Assembly (NCBI GenBank): GCA_013822765.1
Contig: PNKY01000004.1
Location: forward strand, 336,114 to 400,113
From: Rhodospirillum sp.
Lineage (GTDB): Bacteria > Pseudomonadota > Alphaproteobacteria > Dongiales > Dongiaceae
Direction of reading: 5' to 3'
Length of the DNA: 64,000 nucleotides
Shown here: one piece after another, positions 37,000 to 44,567 of the stretch
Layout of the letters: every line of letters starts with the position of its first letter
Position numbering within the stretch: the first letter of the stretch is position 1
The notes under the pieces: generated by a model
Told to the model about the DNA's origin: nothing
Seen by the model: the letters and a program-made list of their open reading frames with translations, nothing else
Database searches by the model: none
Made by a program: the position numbers and the translations under genes

Positions 37000-37021
37000 G
37001 ATCGTTCGTATACGAACGATC
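37000..37021. promoter_or_regulatory. Perfect 22-bp palindrome, candidate MarR operator of the nicotinate operon
   Basis: GATCGTTCGTA followed directly by its exact reverse complement TACGAACGATC, with no mismatch or spacer. It lies 18 bp before the chosen start of the first nicotinate-hydroxylase gene. A TTGACT -35-like box at 36967-36972 with GAATGA at 36991-36996 stands just upstream, so a bound protein would block transcription start. The MarR protein encoded inside the operon is the natural candidate binder; MarR proteins commonly use ~20-bp palindromes. Confidence 0.65.
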
Positions 37022-37039
37022 ACCGATCGGGAGCCGGGG

Positions 37040-37918
37040 ATGCTGGGATCCCGCGCAGAGACTGGGCCAGGGCAGACGCCGCGCTATGCGCGGCCGAAGG
37101 CATTGGACGAGGCTCTGCAGCTGCGCGAATCGGGCGCCCAGATCGTCGCCGGCGGCACCGATTTCTATCCCGCCCGGGTGGGCAAGCCGCTCTATGACCG
37201 CGACGTCGGCTGCGTCCTCGACTTGACGGCGGTGCGCGAGCTGCGCGGCATCCGCGAGGAGGTGGCGCAGTTCCGCATCGGCGCGCTGACCAGCTGGACC
37301 GCGATCGCCGAAGCGTCGCTGCCCGCGCAGTTCTATTGCCTGCAGGCCGCCGCGCGCGAGGTCGGCGGGCGGCAGATCCAGAATCGCGGCACCATCGGCG
37401 GCAACCTGTGCAATGCCTCGCCGGCGGCCGACGGCGTGCCGGCCCTGTTGGCTCTCGGCGCGGAGATCGAATTGGTCAGCCGCGGCGGCAAACGGCGGCT
37501 GGCGCTGTCGGACTTCATCCTCGGCCCGCGCAAGATCGCCCTGCGCCCGGACGAGATCGCGTCTGCCCTCCTGATCCCCAAACCCAAAGGCGCGGCGCAC
37601 AGCAGCTTCGTCAAGCTCGGCGCCCGCAAGTATCTCGTCATCTCCATCGTGATGGCCGCGGGCTACCTCGACGTGGTCGGCAGCCGGATCGTAGAGGCGC
37701 GCGTCGCGGTCGGCTCGTGCTCGCCGGTCGCGCTGCGTCTGCCGGCGCTGGAAGCGGCCTTGAAGGGCGAGGTCGCGATCTCCAACCTCGCGCGGCTGGT
37801 GAAGCCGGAACACCTGGCGCCGCTGGCGCCGATCGACGACGTGCGCGCCAGCGCGGATTACCGCGCGGAAGCGGCGCTGGTGGCGGTGCGCCGCTTGCTG
37901 TCGGAGCTGGCGGTATGA
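37040..37918 (+). CDS. Nicotinate hydroxylase, FAD-binding subunit
   Basis: 292-aa FAD subunit of a xanthine-dehydrogenase-family molybdenum hydroxylase. The FAD signatures are IVAGGTDFYPARVGKP and IGGNLCNASPAADGVPALLA, with a CO-dehydrogenase-flavoprotein C-terminal domain. I start it at the ATG at 37040 (GGGAGCCGGGG just ahead). An upstream ATG at 36986 would place the palindromic operator inside the coding region. Its TGA overlaps the next gene by 4 nt. With that gene product it should hydroxylate nicotinate at C6; the specificity is inferred from the neighbouring reductase and enamidase. Confidence 0.85.
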   Translation: MLGSRAETGPGQTPRYARPKALDEALQLRESGAQIVAGGTDFYPARVGKPLYDRDVGCVLDLTAVRELRGIREEVAQFRIGALTSWTAIAEASLPAQFYCLQAAAREVGGRQIQNRGTIGGNLCNASPAADGVPALLALGAEIELVSRGGKRRLALSDFILGPRKIALRPDEIASALLIPKPKGAAHSSFVKLGARKYLVISIVMAAGYLDVVGSRIVEARVAVGSCSPVALRLPALEAALKGEVAISNLARLVKPEHLAPLAPIDDVRASADYRAEAALVAVRRLLSELAV

Positions 37919-40593
37919 ACGAGATCAGCGCTGTTCCGGTCTCGCATGGCGCCGTGGCGCTGACCGTCAACGGCGCGGCGCGCGCCTATCGCGGCGACGG
38001 GTTGCGGCGCCTGGCGGACGTGCTGCGTGACGAGTTCGGCCTCACCGGCACCAAGATCGGCTGCAACGCTGGCGATTGCGGCGCCTGCACGGTGCTGATC
38101 GACGGCGAACAGGTCTGCGCCTGCCTGGTGCCGGTCGGCCAATGCGCCGGCGCCGCGATCACCACGGTCGAAGGGCTGGGCGAGGCGGGCAAGCTCAACG
38201 ATCTGCAGCGTGCGTTCCTCGCTCACGGCGCCGCGCAGTGCGGCATCTGCACGCCGGGCATGCTGATGGCGGCCAGCGACCTCCTGGCGCGTCACGCCAA
38301 TCCGTCGCGCACCGAAGTCGAGGATGCATTGGGCGGCGTGCTGTGCCGCTGCACCGGCTATCAGAAGATCGTCGAAGCGGTGCTCGAGGTCGCCCGGCCC
38401 GCGCCGATCGTTCGCGCCGGCAACGTCGGGGCCAGCACCGCCAAGGTGGATGGCCCCGCCAAGCTGACCGGGACCGAGCACTATGGTGCCGACGCGATCC
38501 CGGCGGACGCGCTCTATGTGCGCGCGATCCGCTCACCGCACGCCTCGGCGCGCTTCACCGTTGGCGACCTCGACGCGTTCGTCGCGGCCCGGCCTGGCCT
38601 CGTGCGCGCTCTGACGGCGCGCGATGTGCCGACCAACCTCTATGGCATCTACCCCACCATCAAGGACCAGCCGGTGCTGGCCGATGGCCTGGCACGTTAT
38701 CGCGGCGATCCGGTGGTTGCGTTCGTCGGCACGCGCGCCGCGACCGAAGCCATTCACGACGAGGACGTGCCGATCACCTATGAGCCGCTGCCCGCGATCA
38801 TGGGCATCGATGCGGCGAAGGCTGCAGCGCCGATCCACGCCGGTAAGGACAAGAATATCCTGGCCGACGGCGGTGTCACCTGCGGAGATGTCACGGCCGC
38901 GCTCGCCAAGGCGGCGCACGTCGCCGAGGTCGAATACCAGACCAGCTTCGTCGAGCACGCCTATATCGAGCCGGAGGCCGGTTGGGCCGAGCGCAAGGGC
39001 GATACGGTGGAGGTTCACGTCTCGACCCAGAATCCGTTCCAGCATCGCGACGACCTGGCGCAGATCCTGAACCTGCCGAAGCAGGCGGTGCGCCTGATCG
39101 CGAGCGCGGTCGGCGGCGGCTTCGGCGGCAAGCTCGATCTCAACGTCCATCCGCTGGTCGCACTGGCTGCATGGCTGACCGGCAAGCCGTGCGCCTACAT
39201 CTACACCCGCCCTGAAAGCATGGCGGCTTCCACCAAGCGCCACCCGGCGCTGGTCAAGGCGCGGATTGGCTGCGATGCGTCCGGCACGCTCACCGGCTTC
39301 TGGTCGCATGCGGAACTCGATACTGGCGCCTATGCCAGCTGGGGCCCGACCGTCGCCAACCGCGTGCCGGTGCATGCGCCCGGCCCCTATGTCGTGCCGC
39401 ATGCCTGGACGCGCGGCACGGCCTACTTCACCAACTGCCCGCCGTCCGGTGCGTTCCGCGGCTTCGGCGTGCCGCAGAGTGCGATCGCCAGCGAGGCGGC
39501 GATGGACGAGCTGGCCGACGCCCTCGGCATGGATTGGCTGGAGTTCCGCAGGCGCAATGTGCTCAAAGCCGGCGATGCCACGATCACCGGCCAGGTGCTG
39601 GAGGATTCGGTCGGCATCGTCGAGACACTCGACGTGCTGGAGCCGTACTGGCGCGACTGGAACAAGGACGCTGCTGGCTTCAATGAAGGCTCGGCGCGGG
39701 TGAAGCGCGGCGCCGGCATCGCCTGCTCCTGGTACGGCATCGGCAACACCTCGCTCAGCAATCCATCCGAGGTGAAGATCGGCATCTCCGCGGACGGCCG
39801 CATCACGCTCTATTGCGGCGCGGTCGATATCGGGCAGGGCTCCAATACCATCCTGACGCAGATCGCGGCGGACGCGCTCGGCGTCGCGGCCACGGACATC
39901 GCGCTGGTGATGGGCGACACCGCGCGCACCCTCGATGCCGGCAAGACCTCGGCCTCGCGCCAGACTTTCGTCACCGGCAAGGCCTGCGAGCTGGCTGCGC
40001 GCGACCTCAAGGCCAAGCTCGCGCAGCTCAAGGACCGCACCGTATTGCGCACGCTGCCGGTCGACAATCACGGCGACGTGCTGACCGGCTACGGCCGCTT
40101 CGATCCGCCGACCACGCCGCTCGATGCGAAAGGGCAGGGCGTGCCGTACGCCTGCTACGGCTTTGCGACCCAGGTCGCGCTGGTAGAGGTCGATCTCGAC
40201 CTCGGCACCGTCAAGGTGCTGAAGATCGCGGCCGCGCACGATGTCGGCAAGGCGGTCAATCCGCAGCAGGTCGAGGGCCAAATCCACGGCGGCACCGCGC
40301 AAGGCATCGGCCTCGCGCTGATGGAGGAGTACATCCCTGGCCGCACCGAGAACCTGCACGACTATCTGATCCCGACCTTCGGCGACATGCCGGAGATGAT
40401 CTGCAAGATCGTCGAGGCGCCGACCCAGCACGGCCCGCACGGCGCCAAGGGCGTGGGTGAACCGGCGCTCATCTCCACCGCACCGGCGATCTTCGGCGGC
40501 ATCTATCGTGCGACCGGCGTGCGCGTGACCAGGATTCCCGTGCTGCCGCACCGCCTGCGCGCCGCGATCCGCGCCAAGGAGGCGAAGCGATGA
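37915..40593 (+). CDS. Nicotinate hydroxylase, fused 2Fe-2S / molybdopterin subunit
   Basis: 892 aa combining two normally separate subunits. Residues ~1-160 hold two [2Fe-2S] sites (GCNAGDCGACTVLIDGEQVC and CGICTPGM...CRCTGYQKI). The molybdopterin-binding part (~170-890) has VGGGFGGK, SGAFRGFGVPQ, GQGSNTILTQIAADALG and the catalytic Glu region AKGVGEPALIS. Electrons would pass from Mo through the FeS centres to FAD in the partner subunit. The clostridial counterpart (NdhFSLM of Eubacterium barkeri) is split into four subunits, so this architecture differs. It overlaps both neighbours by 4 nt. Confidence 0.87.
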   Translation: MNEISAVPVSHGAVALTVNGAARAYRGDGLRRLADVLRDEFGLTGTKIGCNAGDCGACTVLIDGEQVCACLVPVGQCAGAAITTVEGLGEAGKLNDLQRAFLAHGAAQCGICTPGMLMAASDLLARHANPSRTEVEDALGGVLCRCTGYQKIVEAVLEVARPAPIVRAGNVGASTAKVDGPAKLTGTEHYGADAIPADALYVRAIRSPHASARFTVGDLDAFVAARPGLVRALTARDVPTNLYGIYPTIKDQPVLADGLARYRGDPVVAFVGTRAATEAIHDEDVPITYEPLPAIMGIDAAKAAAPIHAGKDKNILADGGVTCGDVTAALAKAAHVAEVEYQTSFVEHAYIEPEAGWAERKGDTVEVHVSTQNPFQHRDDLAQILNLPKQAVRLIASAVGGGFGGKLDLNVHPLVALAAWLTGKPCAYIYTRPESMAASTKRHPALVKARIGCDASGTLTGFWSHAELDTGAYASWGPTVANRVPVHAPGPYVVPHAWTRGTAYFTNCPPSGAFRGFGVPQSAIASEAAMDELADALGMDWLEFRRRNVLKAGDATITGQVLEDSVGIVETLDVLEPYWRDWNKDAAGFNEGSARVKRGAGIACSWYGIGNTSLSNPSEVKIGISADGRITLYCGAVDIGQGSNTILTQIAADALGVAATDIALVMGDTARTLDAGKTSASRQTFVTGKACELAARDLKAKLAQLKDRTVLRTLPVDNHGDVLTGYGRFDPPTTPLDAKGQGVPYACYGFATQVALVEVDLDLGTVKVLKIAAAHDVGKAVNPQQVEGQIHGGTAQGIGLALMEEYIPGRTENLHDYLIPTFGDMPEMICKIVEAPTQHGPHGAKGVGEPALISTAPAIFGGIYRATGVRVTRIPVLPHRLRAAIRAKEAKR

Positions 40594-42068
40594 ATGAAGT
40601 CGCGCCTACGCCGCAGGCCGATGGCGTCATCCGCTGCGACGCCTGCCCTGTCCTGTGCCGCATCCGGCCGGGCAAGCTCGGCGCCTGCGACCGCTACGGC
40701 AACGTCGACGGCAAGCTGGTGCGTACCGATCCGCTCGTGCTGCTCGACCGCTCGGTCGAATCCGGCCGCGGCGCCGTGCGCTTCCTCGAAGGCGCGCGCG
40801 ACTGGAGCGGTGAGCTGGTGCGCCAGCCGGATGCTTTCGTCACCGGCATCGGCGCCACCACCACCTATCCCGACTACAAGCCGGCGCCCTTCATCGTGTC
40901 GAGCCAGGTTGACGGCGTCGATTGCGTCACCGTGGTGACCGAAGGCATCTTCAGCTATTGCGGCGTCAAGGTGAAGATCGACACCGACCGCTATGTCGGA
41001 CCGGAGCAGGCAGCGGTGCGGGTGAAGGGCGAGCAGATCGGCCACGTCACCACCCACGAATACGGCTCGCAGATGCTCTCGCTCGGCGGCGTGCGGCATC
41101 TGACCGGCGGCTCCAAGGCCGAGGGCAACGTCACGTGCGATGCCATGATGCGCTTGTGCAACAAGGAAGCGGTCGAGATGTCGGTCGACGGCGGCTCCAC
41201 CATCGTGGTGCAGGCCGACACGGCGCCGATCGTCGATGGCCACTCGGAAGAGCGCATGCGCGTCGGCTGCGGCTCCGCCGTCACCGGCATCTTCGCCAAG
41301 CAGTGGTTCGGCCTCGCCGACGAAGTCGTGGTGGTGGACGAGCACATCACCGGCATCTTCACCGAGCACCAGGCTGGCCGCATGCTCGACGCCAAGCCCA
41401 GCGGCATCAAGATCCGCGGCCGCAAGTCGACGCCGGGCCGCTATTTCCAGGTGGCGAAGCCGGGCCTCGGCTGGGGCGGCACGGACTTGAAGGACCCGCT
41501 GGAGATCGTCGAGAAGTTCGACCCCAAGACCGCGTGGCCGGGCCTGCGCCTGTTCATGGTCTCGACCACCGGCGAGCACTACGCCTGGTACGTGCTGGAC
41601 GAACAGCTGAAGCCGCGCCTTGCCGATCCGCCGGCCGATATCGCCAAGCTGGTCGCGCGCATCGCGGAGAATTGCGAGCCGGCGCTCAGCACCGTGCTGT
41701 TCATGGGCGGCGCCGGCGGCTCGTTGCGCGCGGGCGTAACGGAGAACCCGGTGCGCCTCACCTTGTCGGTGAAGGACAAGCTGACGCGCGTCACCTGCGG
41801 TGGCGCGCCGGCCTATGTGTGGCCGGGCGGCGGCATCACGGTGATGGTCGACGTCGCGCGCATGCCCGACCGGTCGACCGGCTATGTGCCGACGCCGGCG
41901 CTGGTGTTCCCGATCGAGTTCACCATGAGGCTGGAGGATTACCGGTTGATGGGCGGGCACGTGAAGAACATCGTGCCGGTCGAGCAGGTGCTGGCCGACC
42001 AGCGCAAGAAGGCGGTCGCGCCGCACGCGGAGAATCCCTGGCCGATGGACCTCGGAGGCAGCCGATGA
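40590..42068 (+). CDS. hnr: 6-hydroxynicotinate reductase
   Basis: 492 aa. It resembles the reductase that converts 6-hydroxynicotinate to 1,4,5,6-tetrahydro-6-oxonicotinate. An N-terminal Cys cluster, Cys16-x2-Cys19-x3-Cys23-x9-Cys33 (CDACPVLC...GAC), suits an Fe-S centre. The E. barkeri enzyme is known to carry covalently bound flavin plus [2Fe-2S] and [4Fe-4S] clusters. A GAT triplet at 88-90 in VTGIGATTTYP is a weak look-alike of ApbE-type flavinylation sites. The 4-nt overlaps with the hydroxylase and UPF0280 genes imply tight coupling. Confidence 0.87.
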   Translation: MNEVAPTPQADGVIRCDACPVLCRIRPGKLGACDRYGNVDGKLVRTDPLVLLDRSVESGRGAVRFLEGARDWSGELVRQPDAFVTGIGATTTYPDYKPAPFIVSSQVDGVDCVTVVTEGIFSYCGVKVKIDTDRYVGPEQAAVRVKGEQIGHVTTHEYGSQMLSLGGVRHLTGGSKAEGNVTCDAMMRLCNKEAVEMSVDGGSTIVVQADTAPIVDGHSEERMRVGCGSAVTGIFAKQWFGLADEVVVVDEHITGIFTEHQAGRMLDAKPSGIKIRGRKSTPGRYFQVAKPGLGWGGTDLKDPLEIVEKFDPKTAWPGLRLFMVSTTGEHYAWYVLDEQLKPRLADPPADIAKLVARIAENCEPALSTVLFMGGAGGSLRAGVTENPVRLTLSVKDKLTRVTCGGAPAYVWPGGGITVMVDVARMPDRSTGYVPTPALVFPIEFTMRLEDYRLMGGHVKNIVPVEQVLADQRKKAVAPHAENPWPMDLGGSR

Positions 42069-42922
42069 GCGCACAGGCCTCTCTGCTGCCCGGCAACCGG
42101 TTGCATCTCCATCACGGCCCGATCGACCTCGTGATCTCGGCCGACGGCGACGCCGCGGATGTGCGGCGCGCCTATCAGGTTGCTGCAGCGATGTTCCCGA
42201 ACATCCTGCCGGAGCTGGTGGCCGAACTGGCGAGCCTGCGCGCGCCCGTCGATGTTGCCCCGCCTTACGTTTGCGGCCCGGTCGCACGCCGCATGGTGAA
42301 TGCGGTCTGGCCTTATCGCGAGGTGTTCATCACGCCGATGGCCGCCGTCGCGGGCGCGGTCGCTGAGCATGTGCTGGCGCTGATGGCGGAGGCGGCGCCG
42401 TTGCGCCGAGCGATCGTGAACAACGGCGGCGACATCGCGATCCATCTCGCGGAGGGACAGTCCATGCGGGCCGGCGTGGTCGGCGATCTGTCGCTGCCGC
42501 GGATGGATGCGACCATTGAGATCGCCAGCGGCGACCTGGTGCGCGGCATCGCCACCTCCGGCTGGCGCGGCCGCTCGCAGTCCCTGGGTATCGCCGATTC
42601 CGTCACCGTGCTGGCGCCGAGCGCGGCGATGGCCGACGCGGCGGCGACCATGATCGCCAACGCGGTCAACATCGACGACCCGACAATCGAGCGGCTGCCG
42701 GCCTGCGATGTGCGCGACGACAGCGATTTGGGCGACCTGCCGGTCACGGTTGCGGTTGGGCTGCTGCCTTCGCAGAAGGTCGCGCTGGCGTTGGAGAACG
42801 GCGCCCAGCGCGCGGCCGAACTGCAGGCGCGCGGCCTGATCGCGGCGGCCTATCTGCAGCTGCAGAACCAGGTGCGCGTCGTCGGCGCCCTTCGACAACC
42901 ACTGCCATCGCGCGCAGCGTGA
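42065..42922 (+). CDS. UPF0280 family protein (ApbE-like)
   Basis: 285 aa, member of the UPF0280 family of unknown function. Two segments look like ApbE flavin transferases: AIVNNGGDIAIHL (NNGGD at 119-123, compare the ApbE NxGGD loop), and TSGWRGRSQSLGIADSVTVL with APSAAMADAAATMIANAV (about 164-201). The ApbE His-x-Ile-Asp-Pro element is absent. It directly follows the 6-hydroxynicotinate reductase gene with a 4-nt overlap. Because that reductase is a covalent flavoprotein in E. barkeri, a role in attaching its flavin is a reasonable hypothesis, not shown. Confidence 0.75.
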   Translation: MSAQASLLPGNRLHLHHGPIDLVISADGDAADVRRAYQVAAAMFPNILPELVAELASLRAPVDVAPPYVCGPVARRMVNAVWPYREVFITPMAAVAGAVAEHVLALMAEAAPLRRAIVNNGGDIAIHLAEGQSMRAGVVGDLSLPRMDATIEIASGDLVRGIATSGWRGRSQSLGIADSVTVLAPSAAMADAAATMIANAVNIDDPTIERLPACDVRDDSDLGDLPVTVAVGLLPSQKVALALENGAQRAAELQARGLIAAAYLQLQNQVRVVGALRQPLPSRAA

Positions 42923-42933
42923 GAGGATTCGAG

Positions 42934-43515
42934 ATGAGCGAAATCAGCATCCGCAAATCGCAACTGATCATCGACAAGATCTGGCACGATGGCGGGCCGG
43001 CCTTGCAGCAGCCACGCCTGCGCGGCGCCATCCTGACCGTGATCAAGAACCCGTTCGCCGCCCGGTTTGTCGAGGACATCCAGCCTTTCATGAAGCCGCT
43101 GGAGCAGCTCGGCGTCGGCATGGCGCGCGAGCTGGCGGAAGCGCTCGGCGGGCCGAAGGCGGTGCAGAGCTACGGCAAGGCGGCGATCGTCGGCCTCGAT
43201 GGCGAGCTGGAGCATGGCGCGCTGTGGCATGCGCCGGGCGGCTATTCCATGCGCGAGGTGCTGGGCGGCACCAAGGCCATCGTGCCGTCGACCAAGAAGG
43301 TCGGCCCGGCCGGCGCGCGCATCGACGTGCCGCTGCATCACATCAACGCCGCCTATGTGCGCAGCCATTTCGACGCCATCGAGGTCGGCATCAACGATGC
43401 GCCGAAGGCGGACGAGATCATCTACATCCTCGCCATGGGCACCGGTCCGCGCGTGCACGACCGCGCCGGCGGCCTGAAGGCGAGCGAGATCAAGGGCGAA
43501 GACGGAAACCGATGA
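42934..43515 (+). CDS. AA_synth (DUF1185) family protein, copy 1
   Basis: 193 aa of the amino-acid-synthesis/DUF1185 family (PF06684 type), whose reaction is not established. Family blocks are AILTVIKNPFAARFVEDIQP, SYGKAAIVGLDGELEHGAL, DVPLHHINAAYVRSHFDAIE and the C-terminus GLKASEIKGEDGNR. I chose the ATG at 42934 (GAGAGGA upstream) over an overlapping GTG at 42919. It is paralogous to the gene at 43972-44556. Its place in this operon suggests a step around ring opening or an intermediate of the pathway (inference). Confidence 0.82.
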   Translation: MSEISIRKSQLIIDKIWHDGGPALQQPRLRGAILTVIKNPFAARFVEDIQPFMKPLEQLGVGMARELAEALGGPKAVQSYGKAAIVGLDGELEHGALWHAPGGYSMREVLGGTKAIVPSTKKVGPAGARIDVPLHHINAAYVRSHFDAIEVGINDAPKADEIIYILAMGTGPRVHDRAGGLKASEIKGEDGNR

Positions 43516-43964
43516 AGCCGGAGCAGCGCACGCCCAGCAGCGACCCGGCCGATTCCTATCGGCTGGAGCATCAGGTCGGCTATTGGCTGCGTCGCGCCTA
43601 TCAGCGCCACATGGCGATCTTCGCCGGCATCATGAGCGACCTCGACCTTACCTCGATGCAGTTTGCCGCCCTGGTGAAGCTGCACGAGCTGAAGGCGGTG
43701 TCGCAGACCGAGCTGGGGCGGCTGACCGGCATGGACCGCGCCACCATTTCCGGGGTGGTCGCGCGGCTGAAGCGGCGCAACCTGGTGCTCTATAAGCCGG
43801 ACCCGCTGGACAAGCGCTCGCGCATCATCGCGCTGACGCCGGCCGGCGAAACCTTGCTGCACGAGGCGATGGAACGCATCGGCCGCGTGACCGAACAGAC
43901 GCTGGAGCCGATCGGCGCGGCGGACCGCGATAGCCTGCGGGAGATCCTGCAGAAAATGGGATGA
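43512..43964 (+). CDS. MarR-family regulator of the nicotinate operon
   Basis: 150 aa. The winged helix-turn-helix core LTSMQFAALVKLHELKAVSQ, TELGRLTGMDRATISGVVAR and the wing KPDPLDKRSRIIALT are clear. Members are dimeric repressors released by aromatic ligands. It lies inside the operon between the two AA_synth paralogues, overlapping the first by 4 nt, so it would autoregulate with the operon through the 22-bp palindrome at 37000-37021. Likely ligands are nicotinate or 6-hydroxynicotinate (inference). Confidence 0.9.
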   Translation: MKPEQRTPSSDPADSYRLEHQVGYWLRRAYQRHMAIFAGIMSDLDLTSMQFAALVKLHELKAVSQTELGRLTGMDRATISGVVARLKRRNLVLYKPDPLDKRSRIIALTPAGETLLHEAMERIGRVTEQTLEPIGAADRDSLREILQKMG

Positions 43965-43971
43965 GGCAGAG

Positions 43972-44556
43972 ATGAAGAGCGACATCAGGAAGATCGTTGT
44001 CACGGTCGAGGAAACCCACCGCGAGAGCGGCAAGAGCGTAAGCCCGGTCACGCGCAAGGCCGCGGCCGTGGCGGTCATCGCCAATCCCTTCGCGGGCAAG
44101 TTCGCCGACGACCTGACGCCACTGATGGACATCGGCGAAGAACTCGGCGGCTATCTCACCAAGAAAGCGGTCCAGGCCCTCGGCATCGAAGGCGGCAAGG
44201 CCGAGAGCTACGGCAAGGCCGCAATCGTGGGCGAGGGCGGAGAGCTGGAGCACGCCGCCGCCATCCTGCACCCGAAACTCGGCAAGCCGGTGCGCGAAGT
44301 CTTGAGCAAGGGCGCAGCACTGATCCCCTCCGCCAAGAAGATGGGCGGCATCGGCACGACGGTCGACGTGCCGCTCGGCCACAAGGATGCGGCGTTCGTG
44401 CGCAGCCATTTCGATGGCATGGAGGTGCGCATCGCGGACGCGCCGCGCGCGAACGAGATCCTGGTGGCGATCGTGGTGACCGATTCCGGCCGGCCGTTCC
44501 CGCGGGTCGGCGGGCTGCAAAAGAGCGAGATCAAGGGCGAAGACGGGTTGCGTTAA
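43972..44556 (+). CDS. AA_synth (DUF1185) family protein, copy 2
   Basis: 194 aa, paralogue of 42934-43515. Shared blocks are AVIANPFAGKFADDLTP, SYGKAAIVGEGGELEHAAA, DVPLGHKDAAFVRSHFDGME and the C-terminus GLQKSEIKGEDGLR. The two differ most in the N-terminal 30 residues and the middle loop, as expected for subunits of one complex or for enzymes with different substrates. It starts 7 nt after the MarR stop, and the enamidase gene begins 11 nt after its own stop. Confidence 0.82.
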   Translation: MKSDIRKIVVTVEETHRESGKSVSPVTRKAAAVAVIANPFAGKFADDLTPLMDIGEELGGYLTKKAVQALGIEGGKAESYGKAAIVGEGGELEHAAAILHPKLGKPVREVLSKGAALIPSAKKMGGIGTTVDVPLGHKDAAFVRSHFDGMEVRIADAPRANEILVAIVVTDSGRPFPRVGGLQKSEIKGEDGLR

Positions 44557-44567
44557 GGGAGGCGAAC

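Noticed and set aside
36986..37039. Longer N-terminus for the hydroxylase FAD subunit
   Set aside because: It would place the perfect 22-bp palindrome inside the coding region and lacks a ribosome site. The ATG at 37040 has a good one.
38533..40551. 672-codon minus-strand open frame
   Set aside because: Antisense to the molybdopterin subunit, which has full family motifs. The antisense protein is Arg/Asp/Gly-rich without domains.
40503..42287. 594-codon minus-strand open frame
   Set aside because: Antisense to 6-hydroxynicotinate reductase and UPF0280; compositional shadow only.
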